Shown one piece after another: positions 1 to 8,853 of a DNA stretch of 33,944 nucleotides; position 1 is the first letter of the stretch, and each line of letters begins with the position of its first letter. The notes under the pieces were generated by a model. The model was not told the DNA's origin and did no database searches. It saw nothing but the letters and a program-made list of their open reading frames with translations. The translations under genes and the position numbers were made by a program. The stretch is from Candidatus Amoebophilus sp. 36-38 (lineage in GTDB: Bacteria; Bacteroidota; Bacteroidia; Cytophagales; Amoebophilaceae). The stretch spans positions 1 to 33,944 of the forward strand of contig MKUM01000036.1 in assembly GCA_001897825.1 (NCBI GenBank), given 5' to 3'.

Positions 1-291
1 ACTTAGGAAGTACTTGGTATGCTTTTTATAAACCATTACGTATATATAGTAGGAAGTTAGGGCTTAAAAGAATTAGCCAAGCAGGTGGGAATATCTGTTC
101 ACCTGACTACGTATGTAGCACGGCAGCATACCTATGCGACCGTACTAAAACAAAGTGGGGTATCGACAGGTGTGATTAGTGAAGCGCTCGGACATAAAAG
201 AGAACAGATCACCCAGACCTACCTAAAAAGTTTTAGCAACGAAGTGATCGACGAGGCGAACAACACTTTACTAATAAGTGGAGCAAAGTAG
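1..291 (+). pseudogene. tyrosine recombinase (integrase) C-terminal remnant, frameshifted
   Basis: This is the C-terminal catalytic part of a phage-type integrase of the Bacteroidota kind, cut by the left edge. Two frames must be joined. Bases 3-68 read LGSTWYAFYKPLRIYSRKLG and then L-K. From about base 67 the other frame continues ELAKQVGIS...TTYVARQHTYATVLK...ISEALGHK...TQTYLKSF and stops at 289-291. An in-frame TAG at 58-60 closes the downstream frame on its left, so one base has been gained or lost near 65-70. The family normally has ARHTYAT at the catalytic arginine/histidine box; here an extra Gln codon separates Arg from His (ARQH). The LGH motif and the tyrosine nucleophile (TYLKSF) remain. 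A GTG at 85 could start a 68-residue peptide, but that would lack the first catalytic arginine. I read it as a decayed mobile-element gene. Confidence 0.8.
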
Positions 292-393
292 CGAGTAGAG
301 TAAATCGACCATTTAACATCTTGCTAGTTTTGTTATACAAATCCTTTATTTAAATATTAAAATAATAGATTTTGAATGATTATTAAGTTAACA

Positions 394-422
394 CTAGCCC
401 TTTCGTTCCACGAAAGGGCTAG
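394..422 (-). terminator. 12-bp perfect hairpin downstream of the NLR-like lipoprotein gene
   Basis: CTAGCCCTTTCG (394-405) and CGAAAGGGCTAG (411-422) are perfect inverted repeats with a 5-nt loop. The hairpin lies 10 bp past the stop codon of the minus-strand gene. Neither side carries a clean T run, so it is a probable but not canonical terminator and may act in both directions. Confidence 0.6.
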
Positions 423-432
423 CAAAATTTGT

Positions 433-3400
433 TTAGGATATTATACATCCAGCCTTCTGCATGTGATTTTGTTCTTCTTCCTGCTCTTTTTTAAGACTTG
501 CTATTTTATTCTTTAGTAACTTTATCTTCGAATCATTACCCTTATACAAATCTTCCCACATTTTAAGGGCTTTCTCATGATAGTTTAATGCTTCTTGTTT
601 TTGGCCTAAAGCATAATAAACATTTCCTATATTATTAAGTGAAGTAGCTATACTCGGATGATTACCCTCATACAAATCTTCCCTCATTTTAAGGGCTTTC
701 TCATAATAGTTTAATGCATCTTTGTTTTGGCCTAAATCAGAATAAACAGCTCCTATATTATTGAATGAAGAAGCTATATCCGGATGATTACCCTCATACA
801 AATCTTCCCTCATTTTAAAGGCTTTCTCATAATACTTTAATGCTTCTTGCTTTTGGCCTAAATCAGAATAAACAATTCCTATATTATTGAGTGAAGTAGC
901 TATATTCGGATGATTACCTTCATACAAATCTTCCCTCATTTTAAGAGCTTTCTCATGATAGTTTAATGCTTCTTGATGATCGCCTAAACTGTTATAAACA
1001 ATTCCTATATTATTGAGTGAAGTAGCTATATCCGGATGATTACCCTCATATACAGCTTCCCACATTTTAAGGGCTCTCTTATAATAGTTTAATGCTTCTT
1101 TGTTTTGGTCTAAAGCATAATAAACATTTCCTATATTATTAAGTGAAGAAGCTATATCCGGATGATTACCCTCATATACAGCTTCCCACATTTTAAGGGT
1201 TTTCTCATAATAGTTTAATGCTTCTTTGTTTTGGCCTAAATGGTTATAAACAACTCCTATATTATTAAGCGAAGAAGCTATACTCGAATGATTACCATCA
1301 TACAAATCTTCCAACATTTTAAGGGCTTTCTCATAATAGTTTAATGCGTCTTTGTTTTGGCCTAAAGCATAATAAACAGCTCCTATATTATTAAATGAAG
1401 AAGCTATACTAAGATGATTACCATCATACAAATCTTCCAACATTTTAAGGGCTTTCTCATAATAGTTTAATGCGTCTTGGCGCTGGCCTAAACCATAATA
1501 AACTTTTCCTATACTATTGAGCGAATTAGCTATATCCGAATGATTACCCTCATACAAATCTTTCCTCATTTTAAAGGCTTGCTGATAATTAGATAAGGCT
1601 TGCTTGTAATTGTGGACTACATGTTCATTATAATTTCCTATACGAACCAGCAACTTAGCTAATTCTAAGTTAATCATTTCCTCTCCCGTTGCATATGCTA
1701 TGACAGAAGCTATATGGGGAGCGTATAGCCTTGCTTGATCCCACGTAATATCGGGTACTCTATCTACGTTAGGCATAAGCGTAGCTAATACTTGTACCAA
1801 ATTTTCTATTAAATCATGTTCTGATGCTTTATTTTCTCCTTTCCAATCTTGATACGCTTTACATGTTGTTTGTATTTCTCGATGTATCTGGATACCTACT
1901 TGTCTGGGAAGATTGACAATCGTTATTAAAGATAGCTTTTCTAATGGGGACAGTATAGCGTCCAGCTCTTCTCCATCACTGATACCCAATACTTTGGTTA
2001 TCAATGGCAAAGAAATAAAGTCTGGATCTAAATAAACACCATAGCGCATTAAAAGCTGAGCTTGCGGCTCAAGACTCTCTAATCCCAAATTAGCTTCCGG
2101 TAATCTAAGCTTTCCTGCTTCTCTTCTGCCTTTCTCCTTAAGTTCTTCTAGTTTTTGAAGATACTTTTGTATATCCATGAGTGGTATTTCCCGGATATAA
2201 CCTGTAGCTAAATCTAATTTCTGAGGTACTAATCCTATCTCATTTATTAAAATTTCTACATCTTTTTCACTAGGTTTAAGCGACTGTAGCCTTTGCTGAA
2301 CGTATTTTTTACCTTCTTCTACAGTAAAAGGACCTAATTGAATTTTACTGTAATCTGCAAAACCTCTTTTGTCTCGAGTAGTAATAATCACTTGTACCAA
2401 ATCAGGTTTATTACTTAAACACTCAGTTATTAAAGTTGAATTGGGCGCATTATCTAAAATTATCAAAGTAGGTTGCCCACGATCTTCTAAAGCATGGTAG
2501 ACTTTTCTGGCTAATTCTGGTAAATATTTACTAGAATCTTCTTTAAATTCTTGCACCAGTGCCTGATAATTGATGCCTAACTCTTGGGCTATATTTTCAC
2601 AACTCCTTATTAGTTTATCCCAGGTCTCTGCTGATATCCACCATACAGTTTTCTTGGATTTTTGTTCATGTCCATAATGGGCTACTAGCGTACTCTTGCC
2701 TACGCCTCCATAACCATATACCACACATATTCCCTTTTTCTTTAATTTTCGGGCCAACTTTTGCTGTTCATACTCCCTAGCCACATAATGCCGTAACTTA
2801 GCTAAAGCTATATAACTGTGAAGTTTGGGAAGCACTTTGGTATGCGCTTCTTCAAGTTGCTTGCTATAGCATTGTATCATATAATTAGCAAATGCTTGTT
2901 TTCTACTATGTTTGAGTGTTTCCTTTATGCGAGTCGATGTCAATACATCTTTTGCTCTTTGCATTTTGTCACGTAAGATGTGTATCTGTCTGGGATTTTG
3001 TTTCAATAATAAGCATGGTTTACCTGCTATAACTTCAATAGTATAATCTTGTAAAATATTTCTTAAGACAATTCCGGTTATATCATTGGTTTGTAATTCG
3101 CATATTTCTTCTCTCTCCTCCCACAATGCATGCAAAAACCCGTCTATACTTTCATATCCGTCCATCTGTAAAGGATGTACATCAATACTTATTGGACTTA
3201 TTTGATAATGGCCTACATAACTACGTTCAAATTCATCCTCAGATCCTAAAGGCTTTTCTTTATAACTTTCATCTAAGTACGTTAATGTAGTCCAATATTG
3301 TTTTTCACCTGAGATCAAATTAGGCAAATCTCTTAATACACTAACCATACTGCTAGTTGCCGCACTTACATCTCCTAGATATGGTTTTAATAAAATATTT

Positions 3401-6000
3401 AATTTGCTTTGCTTACCTACATGCTCTATATTATCTGTACTTAGTTTTGGCCAATCTTTTACGCGCACATATTCTTTGGGCTTGCCTGTAGTAGCATCAA
3501 ATTCACCAAGTATAATAACTAAACTGTGACCTAAGAGGGCTATTGAGCTTTTATTTCCCATCTGAATTAGTGGACTAACTAGCGGTAAATTTTGTGCCAT
3601 ACCTACATATTTACTTAACCAATCCGAACCTTCCAGCTTAGGATGTACTCTATATACTTCTCCTGGATGTCCATTACAAGAGTTTACAAAATTAGGAGCA
3701 GAGAGATATGCTATTATCGGTAAATTTTCTATCTCTAATTTAGTACTTGGATTAATCACATTTGACTGAAAAGTATTCAGTTTTCTGTCCGTCCCTGGAC
3801 TATCAAAAACAATACCCTTTACTTCTCTATAATCAAAATTACGATAACAAAATGCTACACCTAACTCTGCTAAGTAAGCCCCTAAAGAATGTCCTGTAAT
3901 AGACAAATTAAACCCTTCTTTCTTTACATACTCCACAGCATCTTTTGTTGCTACATATGTCAATTTTTGCTGTCTTGTAACAGCATTCCCCAACACTCCT
4001 TGCATATCTTCAATAATAAGGTCTTTAATGACACGATCTGGCTTTTTGATGTCTGGGTATGTACCTTGAAAAGCTAATACAGCTTGGTGAGTCTTGTCGT
4101 TTATATATAAAGCACTATAAAAACCTGAGTCCTTGCTGTCATCCTGCACTTGTTCTACTTTCCATATACTAGTTGGTAGCTCATGGCCTAATTTTCGAGC
4201 TACATCCGTAAGGTCTATTTGATCGTCTACTTTAGGTTCATCATAAGAATGGCTAGATAGTAGTCCATGTATATAATCATTTGGATGATATGTATAGTTA
4301 CATATGTTATCTACTAATTTTTTTTCAATTTGCTCTTTTAGTTCTTGACAATTGGCTGGAATCTCTCCCCATTCAATATACCCCACAACAAAATTATCAT
4401 CTATTGCTTGCTTAAGGTCTTCAAGCTGCTCTTTGGTCAATTGTTCTTGTCGTAGATCTATAACCTTAGCTTGAGGACTGTTGCTTTGTAAGGCTATAAG
4501 AGCCTCATTGTATGTATAAGGAGTTTGTTGTTGGGATTGGGTTGGCCATTCAACAAATTCTTCTATTCCTAAGGAGGATACCAACAATTCTTCATCTGAA
4601 CATTTTTCTTTTTCCTTTTTCTTTCCTACCCCTGCTGTATTGCTATTTCTTTGAAGGGAATAGTTCTTATCAAATTTTGCTAATAAATCCCCGGCTCGTT
4701 GATGTCCTTGGGCTGCTGCTTTAGTTAGCCACTTTTTTGCTTCGTCAGCTGTTCTTTCCGTAGGTCGATCCTGCCAAGTTTTATAAGCTCTTTTACCCAG
4801 CCTAAATTGGGCTTCAACGTTTCCATTTTGTGCATATTCCCTTAATTCTTTTATACTCTCTTTAACAATCTCCTCTTTTTCAGTTTCTTTCTCTTTTTCC
4901 CTATCTTTTTGACCGTCACCATCTTCCTTATAATACCTTTTACTTAGATTGCCTTCATTTGGTTGTTCTAATATAACTGTTTCATAGGTTTGATCATAGG
5001 TACCCGGGCTAGTTCTACCCTCAGGTTCTTTTTCTTCAAGCTTCTTTTCTAGTCTTAGAGGTTGATCACCTGGAATCATTTTTTGCAATATAACCCTAGC
5101 TTCTTCATGTCCTTGCTCTGCTGCTTTAGTTAAATACTCTATTGCTATTTCTAAATATTCATCATATCCCTCATTAAAGAAGTCATAAGCATTTTTTCCT
5201 AGGCGAAAGAAGTCTTCCAATTTTCCTTCAACCTCTTTTTTCTTTTCCTGTTCGCCTTCTTCTTTACTTGTTTTCTCTTTACCACTATTATTTCCTCCAC
5301 CTAATAATCCTTTCTTACCTACATACACATACTTAGCTTGCTGTGTATTAGATTTAGGTAAAATAACATGAATATATTGCTCTTGTATTGACTGTGGTAA
5401 AATAGTTAACTGTTCTAAATCTATGCCTGGCTCAAAATAAACAGGCAACAATTGCGGCTTCCTTGTAAATTTCCCTATCTTTTCTGTTACTTTTGCTTGG
5501 TATTTCTCTCTCTGTTGATAAATTTTTACTTGCTGACCCTGCCGAGTTTTAAATTTCCATATTGATTCCTTACTCAATTGTGTTTTGACAGGGCTACGCT
5601 GGTTAATATCGGCACTAATAGTTGTTTTAGTTCTTTTGTCTTGGACGGATTTTTTAACAGTTGGATTATCTGATCTACGCTTAGTACTACTAAGAGTGGA
5701 AGACTGTTGTATATTAGAACCTGTTGTAGTTTTTGCAAGTTGGTCAATTTGTAACTTGTCTTTGGTTACTATTAAGTTCTTGCTTGCTGAGGGATGGCTA
5801 GCGCCATAAAGGGTTACTTCATGCTCAAGTGAATTTGTTTCTAATCGTTGTTCTCTAATAGAATCTTGTTCATGAGATGCTTGCTGGCTATCATTTGTGC
5901 TTATAGGAAAAATAGGTGAATTCAAGCAGCTTTGTAAAAATAAACTTACAAGTAATACAGAGGCTAGTAGCCTTTGATTCAATTTGTAATTCCTTTGCAT
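433..6000 (-). CDS. giant lipoprotein with Sel1 repeats, lipase fold, NB-ARC NTPase and TPR array (NLR-like)
   Basis: An 1855-residue protein. Residues 1-25 form a lipoprotein signal with lipobox LQSC (Cys25), so export and lipidation are predicted. A Ser/Thr/Gln/Lys-rich stretch follows. Two Sel1-like repeats lie at about 260-307 and 395-437 (AAEQGHEEA, AAAQGHQRA). A class-3-lipase-like alpha/beta-hydrolase region spans about 600-850, with AFQGT, nucleophile elbow GHSLG near 703 and a FDSPGTD segment. An NB-ARC/STAND ATPase starts near 1080 with P-loop YGYGGVGKST (about 1095-1104), Walker B LIILDNA, VIITTRD and an IHREIQ segment resembling the MHD motif. Nine 42-residue kinesin-light-chain-type TPRs fill about 1468-1840, with consensus ALNYYEKALKMREDLYEGNH. 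The protein ends GCIIS, a CaaX-like tetrapeptide. Domains are assigned by motif; substrate and target are unknown. A role at the host interface is inference. Confidence 0.9.
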   Translation of the reverse strand: MQRNYKLNQRLLASVLLVSLFLQSCLNSPIFPISTNDSQQASHEQDSIREQRLETNSLEHEVTLYGASHPSASKNLIVTKDKLQIDQLAKTTTGSNIQQSSTLSSTKRRSDNPTVKKSVQDKRTKTTISADINQRSPVKTQLSKESIWKFKTRQGQQVKIYQQREKYQAKVTEKIGKFTRKPQLLPVYFEPGIDLEQLTILPQSIQEQYIHVILPKSNTQQAKYVYVGKKGLLGGGNNSGKEKTSKEEGEQEKKKEVEGKLEDFFRLGKNAYDFFNEGYDEYLEIAIEYLTKAAEQGHEEARVILQKMIPGDQPLRLEKKLEEKEPEGRTSPGTYDQTYETVILEQPNEGNLSKRYYKEDGDGQKDREKEKETEKEEIVKESIKELREYAQNGNVEAQFRLGKRAYKTWQDRPTERTADEAKKWLTKAAAQGHQRAGDLLAKFDKNYSLQRNSNTAGVGKKKEKEKCSDEELLVSSLGIEEFVEWPTQSQQQTPYTYNEALIALQSNSPQAKVIDLRQEQLTKEQLEDLKQAIDDNFVVGYIEWGEIPANCQELKEQIEKKLVDNICNYTYHPNDYIHGLLSSHSYDEPKVDDQIDLTDVARKLGHELPTSIWKVEQVQDDSKDSGFYSALYINDKTHQAVLAFQGTYPDIKKPDRVIKDLIIEDMQGVLGNAVTRQQKLTYVATKDAVEYVKKEGFNLSITGHSLGAYLAELGVAFCYRNFDYREVKGIVFDSPGTDRKLNTFQSNVINPSTKLEIENLPIIAYLSAPNFVNSCNGHPGEVYRVHPKLEGSDWLSKYVGMAQNLPLVSPLIQMGNKSSIALLGHSLVIILGEFDATTGKPKEYVRVKDWPKLSTDNIEHVGKQSKLNILLKPYLGDVSAATSSMVSVLRDLPNLISGEKQYWTTLTYLDESYKEKPLGSEDEFERSYVGHYQISPISIDVHPLQMDGYESIDGFLHALWEEREEICELQTNDITGIVLRNILQDYTIEVIAGKPCLLLKQNPRQIHILRDKMQRAKDVLTSTRIKETLKHSRKQAFANYMIQCYSKQLEEAHTKVLPKLHSYIALAKLRHYVAREYEQQKLARKLKKKGICVVYGYGGVGKSTLVAHYGHEQKSKKTVWWISAETWDKLIRSCENIAQELGINYQALVQEFKEDSSKYLPELARKVYHALEDRGQPTLIILDNAPNSTLITECLSNKPDLVQVIITTRDKRGFADYSKIQLGPFTVEEGKKYVQQRLQSLKPSEKDVEILINEIGLVPQKLDLATGYIREIPLMDIQKYLQKLEELKEKGRREAGKLRLPEANLGLESLEPQAQLLMRYGVYLDPDFISLPLITKVLGISDGEELDAILSPLEKLSLITIVNLPRQVGIQIHREIQTTCKAYQDWKGENKASEHDLIENLVQVLATLMPNVDRVPDITWDQARLYAPHIASVIAYATGEEMINLELAKLLVRIGNYNEHVVHNYKQALSNYQQAFKMRKDLYEGNHSDIANSLNSIGKVYYGLGQRQDALNYYEKALKMLEDLYDGNHLSIASSFNNIGAVYYALGQNKDALNYYEKALKMLEDLYDGNHSSIASSLNNIGVVYNHLGQNKEALNYYEKTLKMWEAVYEGNHPDIASSLNNIGNVYYALDQNKEALNYYKRALKMWEAVYEGNHPDIATSLNNIGIVYNSLGDHQEALNYHEKALKMREDLYEGNHPNIATSLNNIGIVYSDLGQKQEALKYYEKAFKMREDLYEGNHPDIASSFNNIGAVYSDLGQNKDALNYYEKALKMREDLYEGNHPSIATSLNNIGNVYYALGQKQEALNYHEKALKMWEDLYKGNDSKIKLLKNKIASLKKEQEEEQNHMQKAGCIIS
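500..1610 (-). repeat. tandem 126-bp repeats encoding nine TPR units
   Basis: Inside the NLR-like gene a 126-bp unit recurs about nine times. Each encodes one 42-residue TPR. The run ttaagggctttctcataata and the motif for GNHPDIA recur with few changes in adjacent copies. The two end units are the most diverged, as expected when an array grows and contracts from its middle. Copy number is likely to vary among strains. Confidence 0.85.
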
Positions 6001-6055
6001 ATTTTATATAATCTAAAAGTTATGACTATATATTAGTTGCTAGCTAACACATATG

Positions 6056-6084
6056 CAAATCTTTTTTTATGGAAAAACAATCAA
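6056..6084 (-). promoter_or_regulatory. possible promoter of the NLR-like lipoprotein gene
   Basis: Read on the minus strand, AAGATTTG (6056-6063) is one base off the Bacteroidota -7 consensus TAnnTTTG. A TTG lies 18 nt upstream (6082-6084). The match is weak and no other candidate was seen in the 200-bp gap. Confidence 0.3.
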
Positions 6085-6203
6085 CAGCGGAAACAACTAT
6101 TCATATTATGTCTGATATAGCCTTTTCGGTATAGGAAACCGTCTACGCTAAATCATGAGACCAAACATTTAGTATTCATGAAACGCTGTACTAGTTGTTA
6201 TAA

Positions 6204-7298
6204 TCATACATACTTTTCATACCCCTCATCTTCTAGTTTGCTCACAAGCTGCTTCAAATTCTGTACTTCATCTTGTGGACAAATTACAAGTACCTCATTG
6301 TGCTGCACAATAACCAAGTTATCAAGTCCATAAACAGCTATCAGTTGCTGATTATTACCTTTTATGAAGCAATTTTTGGTTGCTAAAGTAACCACTTGCC
6401 CTTGGCAAGCATTCCCTTGTTTGTCTTTAGCTACATGTTGATATAATGCCTGCCAAGTACCTAGATCGGTCCAACCAAAATCTTGACATATCACGTATAG
6501 TTCTTTTGCTTTTTCTAAGATCCCCTGGTCAAAAGATATGCTAGGCAGCAATTTATACAAATTAGCCAGTGAAGTTTTTGCTTTGCTCTTATTTAAGCTT
6601 GAACAATTATCCTGGTATACAAAAGTATCCCAAACATCTGGTAAATAGGTTTGAAAATTTTTTATAAATGCACCTATTTTCCCAATAAAAACACCTGTAT
6701 TCCAAACATAATTATCCTGTTGTATGTATTGCTGGGCCTGACTTTTAGGGGGTTTTTCAACAAAACTAATTACTTCTTTAAGAGGTCCTTTTTGTTCTGG
6801 ATTATAAGCAATATAACCATATCCTGTTTCAGGACTTTTAGGTAACATGCCTAATAGGGTTATGGAGTAAGATGAGATACTAGCATGTAAGGCCTGCTGA
6901 ATGGTTTGTATAAATAATGCTTCGTTTTGAATATGATGGTCAGCAGGCGTAACAATCAATGTAGCTTCTGGATTTAACCTACTTATTTTACTACAAGCAT
7001 AGGCGATGCAAGGTGCTGTATTTTTAGAGATCGGTTCACCTAAAATTTGTTGTTCGTTGATCCATGGAAGTTGCTTTTTAACTATGGATACATAATCAAC
7101 GTGCGTGACTACCCATATTCGATCCTGAGGAATGACAACTCTAAATCTTTCCACTGTTGCTTGCAAAAACGTCTTACCGGTACCCAAAAAATCATGAAAT
7201 TGCTTGGGCAATTTCTTTGTGCTCAAGGGCCAAAAACGTTGACCACTTCCCCCAGCCATAATAACTAAATGGGTGCTATTGTCTTGTTGTAGATGCAT
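6204..7298 (-). CDS. manC: mannose-1-phosphate guanylyltransferase
   Basis: This enzyme makes GDP-mannose from mannose-1-phosphate and GTP in the cytoplasm, the donor for mannosylated surface glycans. The nucleotidyltransferase signature MAGGSGQRFWPLSTKKLPKQF is at residues 14-34. Further family motifs are VTPADHHI, SFVEKPPKS, WNTGVFIGK and GWTDLGTWQALY. At 364 residues it is the short single-domain form without the phosphomannose isomerase domain of bifunctional enzymes. The start at 7298 gives a 13-residue lead before the first glycine-rich motif; the internal Met14 would remove the beta strand and is less likely. The gene begins 16 bp after the stop of the upstream lipoprotein gene, so the two are probably cotranscribed. 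No other glycan gene is visible here. Confidence 0.9.
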   Translation of the reverse strand: MHLQQDNSTHLVIMAGGSGQRFWPLSTKKLPKQFHDFLGTGKTFLQATVERFRVVIPQDRIWVVTHVDYVSIVKKQLPWINEQQILGEPISKNTAPCIAYACSKISRLNPEATLIVTPADHHIQNEALFIQTIQQALHASISSYSITLLGMLPKSPETGYGYIAYNPEQKGPLKEVISFVEKPPKSQAQQYIQQDNYVWNTGVFIGKIGAFIKNFQTYLPDVWDTFVYQDNCSSLNKSKAKTSLANLYKLLPSISFDQGILEKAKELYVICQDFGWTDLGTWQALYQHVAKDKQGNACQGQVVTLATKNCFIKGNNQQLIAVYGLDNLVIVQHNEVLVICPQDEVQNLKQLVSKLEDEGYEKYV

Positions 7299-7314
7299 TA
7301 ATTATTACGTACAA

Positions 7315-8853
7315 TTAATTTCTCCAATTTAAAGCAGTTTCAGTCAATACGCTAATCTGGTTGCCACAACGTTCCTGTAATTCCAAAATAATACTTGAAT
7401 CAATTTGGCCATGCGCATCTTGTAATTCTAATTGAAGTGGTAGTTTCTCTCCGGCCTGTACTATTTTTTTACCTGCATAAGACGCTAAGCTAGCAGCAAT
7501 ATTTACATCCTGGTTGTTGTGCCACTTAAAACTAACCCCATTACTACTCGTACACTGGATATATATATCTTCTACATCCACGGGGAAACTACTCATGTTT
7601 TTGACATAAAACTTAAGCTGACTTTGACCACGAAACTCTTGCCCATCTCGTATACCTTCCATACGAAGTTTAATGTTTTTTAAATTAATCGTCTTTGTCT
7701 CTACTACTTTACCCTTATCCATTAATTTAAATTCAAATTCTGCACCAGCTTCTCCATTAAAATTCACCTGCAATCCTGAATAAGGATGAGATAAACTTCC
7801 TAAATTTCCTAGAGCTATAGATTGATCAGTCAAACTAGCAAGCGTAACTCGATTATTACTCAAGTTTTTGTAAACTAGTTCGACAGCATCCTTTTCTAAG
7901 GATCCATGGTTAGATACCTGATAAAAAACTTGGTTAGTTCCCCTGCAATAGTAAAGTTGGCTAATTTCTAGCCAAGATTCCTGCCAAGCTATAGGTATAG
8001 GATCCTTCTCTGGTTCTCCTATATACATCAACTGAAATGAGAACGCTGCCTTTGTATCACTGTTGGGATATATCTTGAACTTCTTAGTGATGCTAGCATT
8101 TACTTGTAGTTCCTCTAAATCTATTTCTTGAAGTCGATTATTTTGATCATCTATACCTACAGTAGCATCTTGTCCATTTATCCTAGTTATCATTAATTTT
8201 AACTGATTAGATACTGTACTTTTAGGTCCGGTATTCGTTATTTTTAAACTAAAATCTCGCTCATCTTCAATAAGTTTAGATTTACCTTGTAACTCAATTT
8301 CCAAATTAAGAGCTTCGTCTTTCCAAGTTGCTTGGTCCCTTAAAAGAAACTTATCTTCATTATCAAAGAGCTCAAAATTTATTACTAGATGAATAGCTTC
8401 TGAAGCAGGTTTAAGTGTAAAAAGCAGCGTATACGATTTACTCCCTGTTGATGGTATATCAGTAATAAAATGACTTAATTTTTCATTTATATGGGCCTGA
8501 GTTCTAGGCGTACCTGTAGCATCCACATAAGATATTTCATTAAAGCTTGTAGGAGTAGCTGGGGCATATGTACCTTTTAACTTACAATTCTTGAATTTAC
8601 TTACAGACATATCGTCTGGAATAGTAAAGATTATTTGTACTTGTTTTTCTTCTCCTCTCAGCTTAGTGGGTGTAACTTGCATGTGTATGCGCCCTGTTAC
8701 TGGAGTGTTATGCTCAGGTAAATTATCTGTATGAGGTTGCGCTTGGTTAGAATTGGTGCAGTCGCAAGCATGTACAAGTAACAAGCATATTATACCAATG
8801 CTTTGCAACATGCTTAGATGTAATAGACATCTTTTTTTAAGATACTTATTCAT
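7315..8853 (-). CDS. lipoprotein with tandem beta-sandwich-like modules, paralogue of the 19582-22737 product
   Basis: A 512-residue predicted lipoprotein. The N-terminus has KKR followed by a hydrophobic stretch and lipobox VHAC. The rest looks like successive Ig-like or CARDB-like modules of about 100 residues, each with a pattern such as FELFDNEDK, FQLMYIGEPEKDPIPIAWQE and FEFKLMDKGKV. I recognise no enzymatic motif. The opening segment (GRIHMQVTPTKLRGE, then SYVDATGTPR) aligns in style and order with the 1051-residue lipoprotein encoded at 19582-22737 (GSLTMEVSPLRLDPA, then SYQNAAGIRK), so the two are paralogues. Unlike that protein it has no C-terminal coiled coil. It is the first gene of a probable two-gene unit with manC. 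Function unknown; a surface or periplasmic binding role is inference. Confidence 0.8.
   Translation of the reverse strand: MNKYLKKRCLLHLSMLQSIGIICLLLVHACDCTNSNQAQPHTDNLPEHNTPVTGRIHMQVTPTKLRGEEKQVQIIFTIPDDMSVSKFKNCKLKGTYAPATPTSFNEISYVDATGTPRTQAHINEKLSHFITDIPSTGSKSYTLLFTLKPASEAIHLVINFELFDNEDKFLLRDQATWKDEALNLEIELQGKSKLIEDERDFSLKITNTGPKSTVSNQLKLMITRINGQDATVGIDDQNNRLQEIDLEELQVNASITKKFKIYPNSDTKAAFSFQLMYIGEPEKDPIPIAWQESWLEISQLYYCRGTNQVFYQVSNHGSLEKDAVELVYKNLSNNRVTLASLTDQSIALGNLGSLSHPYSGLQVNFNGEAGAEFEFKLMDKGKVVETKTINLKNIKLRMEGIRDGQEFRGQSQLKFYVKNMSSFPVDVEDIYIQCTSSNGVSFKWHNNQDVNIAASLASYAGKKIVQAGEKLPLQLELQDAHGQIDSSIILELQERCGNQISVLTETALNWRN

Noticed and set aside
500-1610. CRISPR-like periodic repeats
   Set aside because: The 126-bp period is in frame and encodes TPR units; there are no short repeats with unique spacers anywhere in the window.
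3889-5809. Plus-strand open frames of 62-74 codons inside the NLR-like gene
   Set aside because: They are antisense to a well-supported 1855-residue gene and have no family motif or start context.
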